A stretch of 64,000 nt of DNA. Origin: Symsagittifera roscoffensis (taxonomy: Eukaryota; Xenacoelomorpha; Acoela; Convolutidae). The notes below the pieces were generated by a model. It was given only the letters and a program-made list of their open reading frames with translations, searched no databases and had not been told where the DNA came from. The stretch's first letter is position 1. Every line of letters starts with the position of its first letter. The stretch is taken from NCBI RefSeq assembly GCF_963678635.1, contig NC_087071.1, positions 11,917,088-11,981,087 on the forward strand, given 5' to 3'. A program made the translations under genes and the position numbers. Positions 14,940-30,029 of the stretch are shown here, piece after piece.

Positions 14940-16230
14940 TGTTACATTTCATTAGTTTTGTTTTACAAGCTCTCGCAACTGATATGCATGTGTGCAATAT
15001 CTGCCATTAACTTGAGCTGATACTAATACTCCCATATAGAAAACTGTTGCGTCATGCGATTAGTGCCAAAGGCGAGTTACATTTCATTAGTTTTGTTTTA
15101 TAAGCTCTCGCCACGGATATGCATGTATGCAATATCTGCAATTAACTTGAGCTGATACTAATACTCGCAGATAGGAAATTGTTGCGTCATGCGATTAGTG
15201 CCAAAGGCGTGTAACATTTCATTAGTTTTGTTTTAAAAGCTCTCGGCACGGATATGCATTTTTGCAATAACTGCCGTTAACTTGAGCTGATACTAATACT
15301 CGCAGATAGGAAACTGTTGCGTCATGCGATTAGTGCCAAAGGCGTGTAACATTTCATTAGTTCTGTTTCATAAGCTCTCGCCACGGATCTGCATATGTGC
15401 ATTATCTGCCTCTACTTGAGCTGTTTTAATTACTCGCAGATAGGAATCTTCTTGCGTCATGCGATTAGTGCCACAGGCGTGTTACATTTCGTTAGTTTTG
15501 TTTTACAAGCTCTCGCAACTGATATGCATGTGTGCAATATCTGCCATTAACTTGAGCTGATAAAATTCCTCGCAGATAGGAAACTTCTTGCGTCATGCGA
15601 TTAGTGCCAAAGGCGTGTTACATTTCATTAGTTTTGTTTTACAAGCTCTCGCAACTGATATGCATGTGTGCAATATCTGCCATTAATTTGAGCTGATACT
15701 AATACTCCCATATAGAAAACTGTTGCGTCATGCGATTAGTGCCAAAGATGTGTAACATTTCATTAGTTTTGTTTTATAAGCTCTCGCCACGGATATGCAT
15801 TTATGCAATATCTGCAATTAACTTGAGCTGATACTAATACTCGCAGATAGGAAACTGTTGCGTCATGCGATTAGTGCCAAAAACGTGTAACATTTCATTA
15901 GTTTTGTTTTAAAAGCTCTCGGCACGGATATGCATTTTTGCAATATCTGCCGTTAACTTGAGCTGATACTAATACTCGCAGATAGGAAACTGTTGCGTCA
16001 TGCGATTAGTGCCAAAGGCGTGTAACATTTCATTAGTTCTGTTTCATAAGCTCTCGCCACGGATCTGCATATGTGCATTATCTACCTCTACTTGAGCTGT
16101 TTTAATTACTCGCAGATAGGAATCTTCTTGCGTCATGCGATTAGTGCCACAGGCGTGTTACATTTCGTTAGTTTTGTTTTACAAGCTCTCGCAACTGATA
16201 TGCATGTGTGCAATATCTGCCATTAACTTT
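14940..16230 (+). repeat. Five-monomer (675-bp) higher-order repeat, two copies
   Basis: Markers tactcccatatagaaaactg (about 15,031 and 15,707), tgcaatatctgcaattaac, and the ggatctgcatatg monomer with gagctgttttaattac repeat in the same order at 675-676 bp. Confidence 0.85.
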
Positions 16231-17639
16231 AGCTGATACTAATACTCGCAGATAGGAAACTGTTGCGTCATGCGATTAGTGCCGAAGGCGTGTAATATTT
16301 CATTAGTTTTGTTTTTTAAGCTCTCGGCATGGATATGCGTTTTTGCAATATCTGCCATTTACTGGAGCTGATACTAATACTCGCAGATAGGAAACTGTTG
16401 CGTCATGCGATTAGTGCCAAAGGCGTGTAACATTTCATTAGTTTTGTTTTATAAGCACTCGCCACGGATATACATATGTGCATTATCTGCCTCTATTTGA
16501 GCTGATAAATTTACTCGCATATAGGAAATTTCTTGCGACATGCGATTAGTGCCGAAGGCGTGTTACTTTTCATTAATTTTGTTTTACAAGCTCTCGCCAC
16601 TGATCTGCATGTGTGCAATATCTGCCATTAACTTGAGCTGATACTAATACTCGCAGATAGGAAACTGTTGCGTCATGCGATTAGTGCCAAAGGCGTGTAA
16701 CATTTCATTAGTTCTGTTTTACAAGCTCTCGCAACCGATATGCGTTTATGCAATATCTGCAATTAACTTAAGCTGATACTAGTACTCGCAGTTATGAAAC
16801 TGTTGCGTCATGCGATTAGTGCCAAAGGCGTGTAATATTTCATTAGTTTTGTTTTAAAAGCTCTCGTCACGGATATGCATTTTTGCAATATCTGCCGTTA
16901 ACTTGAGCTGATACTAATACTCGCAGATAGGAAACTGTTGCGTCATGCGATTAGTGCCAAAAGCGTGTAACATTTCATTAGTTCTGTTTCATAAGCCTTC
17001 GCCACGGATCTGCATATGTTCATTATCTGCCTCTACTTGAGCTGATTTAATTACTCGCAGATAGGAAACTTCTTGCTTCATGTCGTTATTGCCAAAGGCG
17101 TGTTACATTTCATTATTTTTGTTTCACAAGCTCTCGCAACTGATATGCATGTGTGTATTATCTGCCTTTACTTGAGCTGAGGCTAATACTCGCAGATAGG
17201 AAACTGTTGCGTCATGCGATTAGTGCCAAAGGCGTGTAACATTTCATTAGTTCTGTTTTACAAGCTCTCACAACTGATATGCGTTTATGCAATATCTGCA
17301 ATTAACTTAAGCTGATACTAGTACTCGCAGTTATGAAACTGTTGCGTCATGCGATTAGTGCCAAAGGCGTGTAACATTTCATTAGTTTTGTTTTAAAAGC
17401 TCTCGGCACGGATATGCATTTTTGCAATATCTGCCGTTAACTTGAGCTGATACTAATACTCGCAGATAGGAAACTGTTGCGTCATGCGATTAGTGCCAAA
17501 GGCGTGTTACATTTCATTAGTTTTGTTTTACAAGCTCTCGCAACTGATATGCATGTATGCAATATCTGCCATTTACTTGAGCTGATACTAATACTCGCAG
17601 ATAGGAAACTGTTGCGTCATGCGAGTAGTGCCAAAGGCG

Positions 17640-18900
17640 TGTAACTTTTCATCAGTTTTGTTTAACAAGCTCTCGCAACTGATATGCATGTGTGCAATAT
17701 CTGCCATTTACTTGAGCTGATACTAATACTCGCAGTTAGGAAACTGTTGCGTCATGCGATAGGTGCCAAAGGCGTGTAAGATTTCATTAGTTTTGTTTTA
17801 AAAGCTCTCGAAAAGGTATGGCATATGTGCTTCACCTGCCTCTACTTGAGCTGATAAAATTACTTGCTTATAGGAAACTTCTTGCGTCATGCGATTAGTG
17901 CTAAAGGCATGTAACCTTTCATTAATTTTGTTTTATAAGCTTTCGCCACGGATATGCATATGTGCATTATCTGCCTTTACTTGAGCTGATAAAATTACTC
18001 GCACATAGGAAACTTCTTGCATCATGCGATTAGTGCCAAAGGCGTGTTACATTTCATCTGTTTGGTTTTACAAGCTCTCGCAACTGATATGCATGTTTGC
18101 ATTATCTGCCTTTACTTGAGCTGATAAAATTCCTCGCAGATAGGAAACTTCTTGCGTCATGCGATTAGTGCCAAAGGCGTGTAACCTTTCATTAGTTTTG
18201 TTTTATAAGCTTTCGCCACGGATATGCATATGTGCATTATCTGCCTTTACTTGAGCTGATAAAATTACTCGCACATAGGAAACTTCTTGCGTCATGCGAT
18301 TAGTGCCAAAGGCGTGTTACATTTCATCAGTTTTGTTTAACAAGCTCTCGCAACTGATATGCATGTGTGCAATATCTGCCATTTACTTGAGCTGATACTA
18401 ATACTCGCAGTTAGGAAACTGTTGCGTCATGCGATAGATGCCAAAGGCGTGTAAGATTTCATTAGTTTTGTTTTAAAAGCTCTCGAAAAGGTATGGCATA
18501 TGTGCTTCATCTGCCTCTACTTGAGCTGATAAAATTACTTGCTTATAGGAAACTTCTTGCGTCATGCGATTAGTGCTAAAGGCATGTAACCTTTCATTAG
18601 TTTTGTTTTATAAGCTTTCGCCACGGATATGCATATGTGCATTATCTGCCTTTACTTGAGCTGATAAAATTACTCGCACATAGGAAACTTCTTGCATCAT
18701 GCGATTAGTGCCAAAGGCGTGTTACATTTCATCTGTTTGGTTTTACAAGCTCTCGCAACTGATATGCAGGTTTGCATTATCTGCCTTTACTTGAGCTGAT
18801 AAAATTCCTCGCAGATAGGAAACTTCTTGCGTCATGCGATTAGTGCCAAAGGCGTGTTACATTTCATTAGTTTTGTTTTACAAGCTCTCGCAACTGATAT
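17640..18900 (+). repeat. Five-monomer (675-bp) higher-order repeat with the ctcgaaaaggtatgg variant
   Basis: The unusual monomer beginning ctcgaaaaggtatggc occurs at 17,807 and 18,482, each followed by ttacttgcttatagg and gtgctaaaggc. The same variant pair reappears alone near 35,188, about 17 kb away and in the same orientation. Confidence 0.85.
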
Positions 18901-19204
18901 TCATGTGTGCAATATCTGCCGTTAACTTGAGCTGATACTAATACTCCCATATAGGAAACTGTTGCGTCATGCGATTAGTGCCAAAGGCGTGTAACATTTC
19001 ATTAGTTTTGTTTAAGCTCTCGCCACGGATATGCATTTGTGCAATATCTGCAATTAACTTGAGCTGATACTAATACTCGCAGTTACGAAACTGTTGCGTC
19101 ATGCGATTAGTGCCAAAGGCGTGTAACATTTCATTAGTTTTGTTTTAAAAGCTCTCGGCACGGATCTGCATTTGTGCAATATCTGCCTCTACTTGAGCTG
19201 ATAC

Positions 19205-20645
19205 TAATACTCGCAGATAGGAAATTGTTGCGTCATGCGATTAGTGCCAAAGGCGTGTAACATTTCATTAGTTTTGTTTTATAAGCTCTCGCCATGGATA
19301 TACCTATGTGCATTATCTGCCTCTACTTGAGCTGATAAATTTACTCGCATATAGGAAATTTCTTGCGACATGCGATTAGTGCCGAAGGCGTGTTACTTTT
19401 CATTAATTTTGTTTTACAAGTTCTCGTCACTGATTTGCATGTGTGCAATATCTGCCGTAAACTTGAGCTGATACTATTACTCGCAATTAGGAAATTGTTG
19501 CATCATGCGATTAGTGCCAAAGGCGCGTAACATTTCATTAGTTTTGTTTTTTAAGCTTTCGCCACGGATATGCATATGTGCATTATCTGCTTTTACTTGA
19601 GCTGATAAAATTTCTCGCAGATAGGAAACTTCTTGCGTCATACGATTAGTGCCAAAGGCGTGGTACATTTCATTAGTTTAGTTTTACAAGCTTTCGCAAC
19701 TGATATGCATGTGTGCAATATCGGCCATTCACTTGAGCTGATACTAATACTCGCAGATAGGAAACTGTTGCTTCATGCGATTAGTGCCAAAGGCGTGTAA
19801 CATTTCCTTAGTCTTGTTTTATAAGCTCTCGCTACTGATATGCATGTGTGCAATATCTGCCATTTACTTGAGCTGATACTAATACTCGCAGATAGGAAAC
19901 TGTTGCGTCATGCGATTAGTGCCAAAGGCTTGGAATATTTCATTAATTTTGTTTTTTAAGCTCTCGGCACGGATATGCGTTTTTGCAACATCTGCCATTA
20001 ACTTGAGCTGATACTAATACTCGCAGATAGGAAATTGTTGCGTCATGCGATTAGTGCCAAAGGCGTGTAACATTTCATTAGTTTTGTTTTATAAGCTCTC
20101 GCCATGGATATACCTATGTGCATTATCTGCCTCTACTTGAGCTGATAAATTTACTCGCATATAGGAAATTTCTTGCGACATGCGATTAGTGCCGAAGGCG
20201 TGTTACTTTTCATTAATTTTGTTTTACAAGTTCTCGTCACTGATTTGCATGTGTGCAATATCTGCCGTAAACTTGAGCTGATACTATTACTCGCAATTAG
20301 GAAATTGTTGCATCATGCGATTAGTGCCAAAGGCGCGTAACATTTCATTAGTTTTGTTTTTTAAGCTTTCGCCACGGATATGCATATGTGCATTATCTGC
20401 TTTTACTTGAGCTGATAAAATTTCTCGCAGATAGGAAACTTCTTGCGTCATACGATTAGTGCCAAAGGCGTGGTACATTTCATTAGTTTAGTTTTACAAG
20501 CTTTCGCAACTGATATGCATGTGTGCAATATCGGCCATTCACTTGAGCTGATACTAATACTCGCAGATAGGAAACTGTTGCTTCATGCGATTAGTGCCAA
20601 AGGCGTGTAACATTTCCTTAGTCTTGTTTTATAAGCTCTCGCCAC
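19205..20645 (+). repeat. Six-monomer (810-bp) duplication inside the satellite
   Basis: A segment of about 630 bp starting near 19,205 is repeated almost perfectly near 20,015, an offset of 810 bp. Markers are gccatggatatacctatg, cgcaattaggaaattg, cgtcatacgattag and ttccttagtcttg. Confidence 0.88.
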
Positions 20646-20979
20646 GGATATGCATATGTGCATTATCTGCCTTTACTTGAGCTGATAAAATTTCTCGCAG
20701 ATAGGAAACTTCTTGCGTCATACGATTAGTGCCAAAGGCGTTGTACATTTCATTAGTTTAGTTTTACAAGCTTTCGCAACTGATATGCATGTGTGCAAAA
20801 TCTGCCATTAACTTGAGCTGATACTAATACTCGCAGATAGGAAACTGTTGCTTCATGCGATTAGTGCCAAAGGCGTGTAACATTTCATTAGTTTTGTTTT
20901 ATAAGCTCTCGCCACGGATATGCATTTGTGCAATATCTGCCATTAACTTGAGCTGATACTAATACTCGCAGATAAGAAA

Positions 20980-22930
20980 TTGGTGCGTCATGGGATTAGT
21001 GCCAAAGGCGTGTAACATTTCATTAGTTTTGTTTTAAAAGCTCTCGGCACGGATCTGCATATGTGCAATATCTGCCTCTACTTGAGCTGATTTAATTACT
21101 CGCAGATAGGAATCTTCTTGCGTCATGCGATTAGTGCCAAAGGCGTGTTACATTTCATTAGTTTTGTTTTACAAGCTCTCGCTACTGATATGCATGTGTG
21201 CAATATCTGCCATTTACTTGAGCTGATACTAATACTCGCAGATAGGAAACTGTTGCGCCATGCGATTAGTGCCAAAGGCGTGTAATATTTTATTAATTTT
21301 TTTTTATAAGCTCTCGCCACGGATATGCATTTGTGCAATATGTGCCATTAAGTTGAGCTGATACTAATACTCGCAGATAAGAAATTGGTGCGTCATGTGA
21401 TTAGTGCCAAAGGCGTGTAACATTTCATTAGTTTTGTTTTAAAAGCTCTCGGCACGGATCTGCATATGTGCAATATCTGCCTCTACTTGAGCTGATTTAA
21501 TTACTCGCAGATAGGAATCTTCTTGCGTCATGCGATTAGTGCCAAAGGCGTGTTACATTTCATTAGTTTTGTTTTACAAGCTCTCGCTACCGATATGCAT
21601 GTGTGCAATATCTGCCATTTACTTGAGCTGATACTAATACTCGCAGATAGGAAACTGTTGCGCCATGCGATTAGTGCCAAAGGCGTGTAATATTTCATTA
21701 ATTTTGTTTTTTAAGCTCTCGGCACGGATATGCATTTTTGCAACATCTGCCATTAACTTGAGCTGATACTAATACTCGCAGATAGGAAATTGTTGCGTCA
21801 TGCGATTAGTGCCAAAGGCGTGTAACATTTCATTAGTTTTGTTTTCTAAGCTCTCGCCATGGATATGGATTTGTGCAATATCTGCCATTAACTTGAGCTG
21901 ATAAATTTACTCGCATATAGGAAATTTCCTGCGACATACGATTAGTGCCAAAGGCGTGGTACATTTCATTAGTTTAGTTTTACAAGCTTTCGCAACTGAT
22001 ATGCATGTGTGCAATATCTGCCATTTACTTGAGCTGATACTAATACTCGCAGATAGGAAACTGTTGCGCCATGCGATTAGTGCCAAAGGCGTGTAATATT
22101 TTATTAGTTTTTTTATAAGCTCTCGCCACGGATATGCATTTGTGCAATATGTGCCATTAACTTGAGCTGATACTAATACTCGCAGATAAGAAATTGGTGC
22201 GTCATGGGATTAGTGCCAAAGGCGTGTAACATTTCATTAGTTTTGTTTTAAAAGCTCTCGGCACGGATCTGCATATGTGCAATATCTGCCTCTACTTGAG
22301 CTGATTTAATTACTCGCAGATAGGAATCTTCTTGCGTCATGCGATTAGTGCCAAAGGCGTGTTACATTTCATTAGTTTTGTTTTACAAGCTCTCGCTACC
22401 GATATGCATGTGTGCAATATCTGCCATTTACTTGAGCTGATACTAATACTCGCAGATAGGAAACTGTTGCGCCATGCGATTAGTGCCAAAGGCGTGTAAT
22501 ATTTCATTAATTTTGTTTTTTAAGCTCTCGGCACGGATATGCATTTTTGCAACATCTGCCATTAACTTGAGCTGATACTAATACTCGCAGATAGGAAATT
22601 GTTGCGTCATGCGATTAGTGCCAAAGGCGTGTAACATTTCATTAGTTTTGTTTTCTAAGCTCTCGCCATGGATATGGATTTGTGCAACATCTGCCATTAA
22701 CTTGAGCTGATAAATTTACTCGCATATAGGAAATTTCGTGCGACATACGATTAGTGCCAAAGGCGTGGTACATTTCTTTAGTTTAGTTTTACAAGCTTTC
22801 GCAACTGATATGCATGTGTGCAATATCTGCCATTCACTTGAGCTGATACTAATACTCGCAGATAGGAAACTGTTGCTTCATGCGATTAGTGCCAAAGGCG
22901 TGTAACATTTCCTTAGTTTTGTTTTATAAG
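20980..22930 (+). repeat. Higher-order repeat with 809 and 1,211-bp offsets
   Basis: The marker ctctcgctaccgatatgc occurs with ctaccg at 21,587 and 22,396 (809 bp). The marker ttggtgcgtcatgggattag near 20,984 and 22,195 gives about 1,211 bp, nine monomers. The neighbouring monomers match in order. Confidence 0.8.
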
Positions 22931-23989
22931 CTCTCGCCACGCGGATATGCATATGTGCATTATCTGCCTTTACTTGAGCTGATAAAATTACTCGCACATA
23001 GGAAACTTCTTGCGTCATGCGATTAGTGCCAAAGGCGTGTTACATTTCATCAGTTTTGTTTAACAAGCTCTCGCAACTGATATGCATGTGTGCAATATCT
23101 GCCATTTACTTGAGCTGATACTATTACTCGCAATTAGGAAATTGTTGCATCATGCGATTAGTGCCAAAGGAGCGTAACATTTCCTTAGTTTTGTTTTATA
23201 AGCTCTCGCCACGGATATGCATATGTGCATTATCTGCCTTTATTTGAGCTGATAAAATTACTCGCACATAGGAAACTTCTTGCGTCATGCGATTAGTGCC
23301 GAAGGCGTGTTACTTTTCATTAATTTTGTTTTACAAGCTCTCGTCACTGATTTGCATGTGTGCAATATCTGCCGTAAACTTGAGCTGATACTATTACTCG
23401 CAATTAGGAAATTGTTGCATCATGCGATTAGTGCCAAAGGAGCGTAACATTTCAATAGTTTTGTTTTATAAGCTTTCGCCACGGATATGCATATGTGCAT
23501 TATCTGCCTTTACTTGAGCTGATAAAATTACTCGCAGATAGGAAACTTCTTGCGTCATACGATTAGTGCCAAAGGCGTGGTACATTTCATTAGTTTAGTT
23601 TTACAAGCTTTCGCAACTGATATGCATGTGTGCAATATCTGCCATTCACTTGAGCTGATACTAATACTCGCAGATAGGAAACTGTTGCTTCATGCGATTA
23701 GTGCCAAAGGCGTGTAACATTTCCTTAGTTTTGTTTTATAAGCTCTCGCCTCGGATATGCATATGTGCATTATCTGCCTTTACTTGAGCTGATAAATTTA
23801 CTCGCACATAGGAAACTTCTTGCGTCATGGAATTAGTGCCAAAGGCGTGTTACTTTTCCTTAATTTAGTTTTACAAGCTCTCGCCACGGATATGCATTTG
23901 TGCAATATCTGCCATTAACTTGAGCTGATACTAATACTCGCAGATAAGAAATTGGTGCGTCATGCGATTAGTGCCAAAGGCGTGTAACA

Positions 23990-26900
23990 TTTCACATTAG
24001 TTTTGTTTTATAAATTTTCGCCACTTGTATGCATATGTGCATTATCTGCCTTTACTTGAGCTGATAAAATTACTCGCACATAGGAAACTTCTTGCGTCAT
24101 GCGATTAGTGCCGATGGCGTGTTACTTTTCATTAATTTTGTTTTAAAAGCTCTCGCCACTGATTTGCATGTGTGCAATATCTGCCGTAAACTTGAGCTGA
24201 TACTAATACTCGCAGTTAGGAAACTGTTGCATCATGCGATAAGTGCCAAAGGCGTGTAACATTTCATCAGTTTTGTTTTATAAGCTCTCGCCACGGATAT
24301 GCACTTGTGCAATATCTGCCATTAACTTGAGTTGATACTAATACTCGCAGATAGGAAACTGGTGCGTCATGCGATTAGTGCCAAAGGCGTGTAACATTTC
24401 ATTAGTTTTGTTTTATAAGCTCTCGCCACTCATATGCATGTGCGCATTACCTGCCTTTACTTGAGCTGATAAAATGACTCGCAAATAGGAAACTTCTTGC
24501 GTCATGCAATTAGTGCCAAATGCGTGTTGCATTTCATCAGTTTTGTTTTACAAGCTCTCGCAACTGATATGCATGTGTGCATTATCTGCCTTTATTTGAG
24601 CTGATAAAATTCCTCGCAGATAGGAAACTTCTTGTGTCATGCGATTAGTGCCAAAGGCATGTTACATTTCATTAGTTTTGTTTTACAAGCTCTCGCAAAT
24701 GATATGCATGTGTGCAATATCTGCCATTAACTTGAGCTGATAGTAATACTCGCAGATAGGAAACTGTTGCATCATGCGACTAGTGCCAAAGGCGTGTAAC
24801 ATTTCATTAGTTTTGTTTTATAAGCTCTCGCCACGGATATGCATTTGTGCAATATCTGCCATTAACTTGAGCTGATACTAATACTCGCAGATAGGAAATT
24901 GGTGCGTCATGCGATTAGTGCCAAAGGCGTGTAACTTTTCATTAGTTTTATTTTATAAGCTCTCGCCACGGATATGCATTTGTGCAATATCTGCCATTAA
25001 CTTGAGCTGATACTAATACTCGCAGATAAGAAATTGGTGCGTCATGCGATTAGTGCCAAAGGCGTGTAACATTTCACATTAGTTTTGTTTTATAAGCTTT
25101 CGCCACGGATATGCATATGTGCATTATCTGCCTTTACTTGAGCTGATAAAATTACTCGCACATAGGAAACTTCTTGCGTCATGCGATTAGTGCCGAAGGC
25201 GTGTTACTTTTCATTAATTTTGTTTTAAAAGCTCTCGCCACTGATTTGCATGTGTGCAATATCTGCCGTAAACTTGAGCTGATACTAATACTCGCAGTTA
25301 GGAAACTGTTGCATCATGCGATTAGTGCCAAAGGCGTGTAACATTTCATCAGTTTTGTTTTATAAGCTCTCGGCACGGATATGCACTTGTGCAATAGCTG
25401 CCATTAACTTGAGCTGATACTAATACTCGCAGATAGGAAACTGGTGCGTCATGCGATTAGTGCCAAAGGCGTGTAACATTTCATTAGTTTTGTTTTATAA
25501 GCTCTCGCCACTCATATGCATGTGCGCATTATCTGCCCTTACTTGAGCTGATAAAATTCCTCGCAGATAGGAAACTTCTTGTGTCATGCGATTAGTGCCA
25601 AAGGCGTGTTACATTTCATTAGTTTTGTTTTACAAGCTCTCGCAAATGATATGCATGTGTGCAATATCTGCCATTAACTTGAGCTGATAGTAATACTCGC
25701 AGATAGGAAACTGTTGCATCATGCGACTAGTGCCAAAGGCGTGTAACATTTCATTAGTTTTGTTTTATAAGCTCTCGCCACGGATATGCATTTGTGCAAT
25801 ATCTGCCATTAACTTGAGCTGATACTAATACTCGCAGATAGGAAATTGGTGCGTCATGCGATTAGTGCCAAAGGCGTGTAACTTTTCATTAGTTTTATTT
25901 TATAAGCTCTCGCCACGGATATGCATTTGTGCAATATCTGCCATTAACTTGAGCTGATACTAATACTCGCAGATAAGAAATTGGTGCGTCATGCGATTAG
26001 TGCCAAAGGCGTGTAACATTTCACATTAGTTTTGTTTTATAAGCTTTCGCCACGGATATGCATATGTGCATTATCTGCCTTTACTTGAGCTGATAAAATT
26101 ACTCGCACATAGGAAACTTCTTGCGTCATGCGATTAGTGCCGAAGGCGTGTTACTTTTCATTAATTTTGTTTTAAAAGCTCTCGCCACTGATTTGCATGT
26201 GTGCAATATCTGCCGTAAACTTGAGCTGATACTAATACTCGCAGTTAGGAAACTGTTGCATCATGCGATTAGTGCCAAAGGCGTGTAACATTTCATCAGT
26301 TTTGTTTTATAAGCTCTCGGCACGGATATGCACTTGTGCAATAGCTGCCATTAACTTGAGCTGATACTAATACTCGCAGATAGGAAACTGGTGCGTCATG
26401 CGATTAGTGCCAAAGGCGTGTAACATTTCATTAGTTTTGTTTTATAAGCTCTCGCCACTCATATGCATGTGCGCATTATCTGCCCTTACTTGAGCTGATA
26501 AAATTCCTCGCAGAAAGGAAACTTCTTGTGTCATGCGATTAGTGCCAAAGGCGTGTTACATTTCATTAGTTTTGTTTTACAAGCTCTCGCAAATGATATG
26601 CATGTGTGCAATATCTGCCATTAACTTGAGCTGATAGTAATACTCGCAGATAGGAAACTGTTGCATCATGCGACTAGTGCCAAAGGCGTGTAACATTTCA
26701 TTAGTTTTGTTTTATAAGCTCTCGCCACTCATATGCATGTGCGCATTATCTGCCCTTACTTGAGCTGATAAAATTCCTCGCAGATAGGAAACTTCTTGTG
26801 TCATGCGATTAGTGCCAAAGGCGTGTTACATTTCATTAGTTTTGTTTTACAAGCTCTCGCAAATGATATGCATGTGTGCAATATCTGCCATTAACTTGAG

Positions 26901-27660
26901 CTGATAGTAATACTCGCAGATAGGAAACTGTTGCATCATGCGACTAGTGCCAAAGGCGTGTAACATTTCATTAGTTTTGTTTTATAAGCTCTCGCCACGG
27001 ATATGCAATTGTGCAATATCTGCCATTAACTTGAGCTGATACTAATACTCGCAGATAGGAAATTGGTGCGTCATGCGATTAGTGCCAAAGGCGTGTAACT
27101 TTTCATTAGTTTTATTTTATAAGCTCTCGCCACGGATATGCATTTGTGCAATATCTGCCATTAACTTGAGCTGATACTAATACTCGCAGATAAGAAATTG
27201 GTGCGTCATGCGATTAGTGCCAAAGGCGTGTAACATTTCACATTAGTTTTGTTTAATAAGCTTTTGCCACGGATATGCATATGTGCATTATCTGCCTTTA
27301 CTTGAGCTGATAAAATTACTCGCACATAGGAAACTTCTTGCATCATGCGATTAGTGCCGAAGGCGTGTTACTTTTCATTAATTTTTTTTTAAAAGCTCTC
27401 GCCACTGATTTGCATGTGTGCAATATCTGCCGTAAACTTGAGCTGATACTAATACTCGCAGTTAGGAAACTGTTGCATCATGCGATTAGTGCCAAAGGCG
27501 TGTAACATTTCATCAGTTTTGTTTTATAAGCTCTCGGCACGGATATGCACTTGTGCAATAGCTGCCATTAACTTGAGCCGATACTAATACTCGCAGATAG
27601 GAAACTGGTGCGTCATGCGATTAGTGCCAAAGGCGTGTAACATTTCATTAGTTTTGTTTT
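23990..27660 (+). repeat. Seven-monomer (947-bp) higher-order repeat
   Basis: The variant gctgatagtaatactcgc occurs with gatag at 24,739, 25,686 and 26,633 (exactly 947 bp apart) and again at 26,903 after a two-monomer local duplication. The 3-bp-longer variant tttcacattag keeps the same spacing (about 25,074 and 26,021). Copies differ by only a few bases. Confidence 0.92.
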
Positions 27661-30029
27661 ATAAGCTCTCGCCACTCATATGCATGTGCGCATTATCTGC
27701 CCTTACTTGAGCTGATAAAATGACTCGCAAATAGGAAACTTCTTGTGTCATGCGATTAGGGCCAAAGGCGTGTTACATTTCATTAGTTTTGTTTTACAAG
27801 CTCTCGCAAATGATATACATGTGTGCAATATCTGCCATTAACTTGAGCTGATACTAATACTCGCAGATAGGAAACTGTTGCATCATGCGATTAGTGCCAA
27901 AGGCGTTTAACATTTCATCAGTTTTGTTTTATAAGCTCTCGGCACGGATATGCACTTGTGCAATAGCTGCCATTAACTTGAGCTGATACTAATACTCGCA
28001 GATAGGAAACTGGTGCGTCATGCGATTAGTGCCAAAGGCGTGTAACATTTCATTAGTTTTGTTTTATAAGCTCTCGCCACTCATATGCATGTGCGCATTA
28101 TCTGCCCTTACTTGAGCTGATAAAATGACTCGCAAATAGGAAACTTCTTGTGTCATGCGATTAGGGCCAAAGGCGTGTTACATTTCATTAGTTTTGTTTT
28201 ACAAGCTCTCGCAAATGATATGCATGTGTGCAATATCTGCCATTAACTTGAGCTGATACTAATACTCGCAGATAGGAAACTGTTGCATCATGCGACTAGT
28301 GCCAAAGGCGTGTAACATTTCATTAGTTTTGTTTTATAAGCTCTCGCCACGGATATGCATTTGTGCAATATCTGCCATTAACTTGAGCTGATACTAATAC
28401 TCGCAGATAGTAAACTGGTGCGTCATGCGATTAGTGCCAAAGGCGTGTAACATTTCATTAGTTTTGTTTTATAAGCTCTCGCCACTGATATGCATGTGCG
28501 CATTATCTGCTTTTACTTGAGCTGATAAAATGACTCGCAAATAGGAAACTTCTTGCGTCATGCGATTAGTGCCAAATGCGTGTTACTTTTCATCAGTTTT
28601 GTTTTACAAGCTCTCGCAACTGATATGCATGTGTGCATTATCTGCCTTTATTTGAGCTGATAAAATTCCTCGCAGATAGGAAACTTCTTGCGTCATGCGA
28701 TTAGTGCCAAAGGCGTGTTACATCTCATTAGTTTTGTTTTACAAGCTCTCGCAACTGATATGCATGTGTGCAATATCTGCCATTAACTTGAGCTGATACT
28801 AATACTCGCAGTTAGGAAACTGTTGCGTCATGCGATTAGTGCCAAAGGCGTGTAACATTTCTTAGTTTTGTTTTACAAGCTCTCGCCACGGATATGCATT
28901 TGTGCAATATCTGCCATTAACTTGAGCTGATACTAATACTCGCTGTTATGAAACTGTTGCGTCATGCGATTAGTGCCAAAGGCGTGTAACATTTCATTAG
29001 TTTTGTTTTATAAGCTTTCGCCACGGATATGCATATGTGCATTATCTGCCTTTACTTGAGCTGATAAAATTACTCGTAGATAGGAAACTTCTTGCGTCAT
29101 GCGATTAGTGCTTAAGGCGTGTTACTTTTCATTAGTTTAGTTTTACAAGCTCTCGCAACTGATAGGCATGTGTGCAATATCTGCCATTAACCTGAGCTGG
29201 TACTTATACTCGCAGATAGGAAACTCTTGCGTCATGCGATTAGTGCCAAAGGCGTGTAACATTTCATTAAATTTGTTTTATAAGCTCTCGCCACTGATAT
29301 GCAGGTGCGCAATATCTGACTTTACTTGAGCTGATAAAATGACTCGCAGATAGGAAACTTCTTGCGTCATGCGATTAGTGCCAAAGGCGTGTTACCATTC
29401 ATCAGTTTTGTTTTACAAGCTCGTGCAATTGATATGCATATGTGCATTATCTGCCTTTACTTGATCTGATAAAATTACTCGCAGATAGGAAAGTTCTTGC
29501 GTCATGCGATTAGTGCCAAAGGCGTGTTACATTTCATTTGTTTTATTTTACAAGCTCTCGCAACTGATATGCATGTGTGCAATATCTGCCATTAACTTGA
29601 GCTGATACTAATACTTGCAAATAGGAAACTGTTGCGTCATGCGATTAGTGCCAAAGGCGTGTAACATTTCATTATTTTTGTTCTATAAGCTTTCGCCCCG
29701 GATATGGATATGTGCATTATCTGCTTTTACTTTAGCTGATAAAATTACTCGCTGATAGGAAACTTCTTGCGTCATGCGATTAGTGCCAAAGGCGTGTTAC
29801 ATTTCATTAGTTTAGTTTTACAAGCTCTCGCAACTGATATGCATGTGTGCAATATCTACCATTAACTTGAGCTGATACTAATACTCGCAGATAGGAAACT
29901 GTTGCTTCATGCGATTAGTGCCAAAGGCGTGTAACATTTCATTAGTTTTGTTTTATAAGCTCTCGCCACTGATTTGCATTTGTGCAATATCTGCCATTAA
30001 ATAAAGCTGATACTAATACTCGCAGTTTT

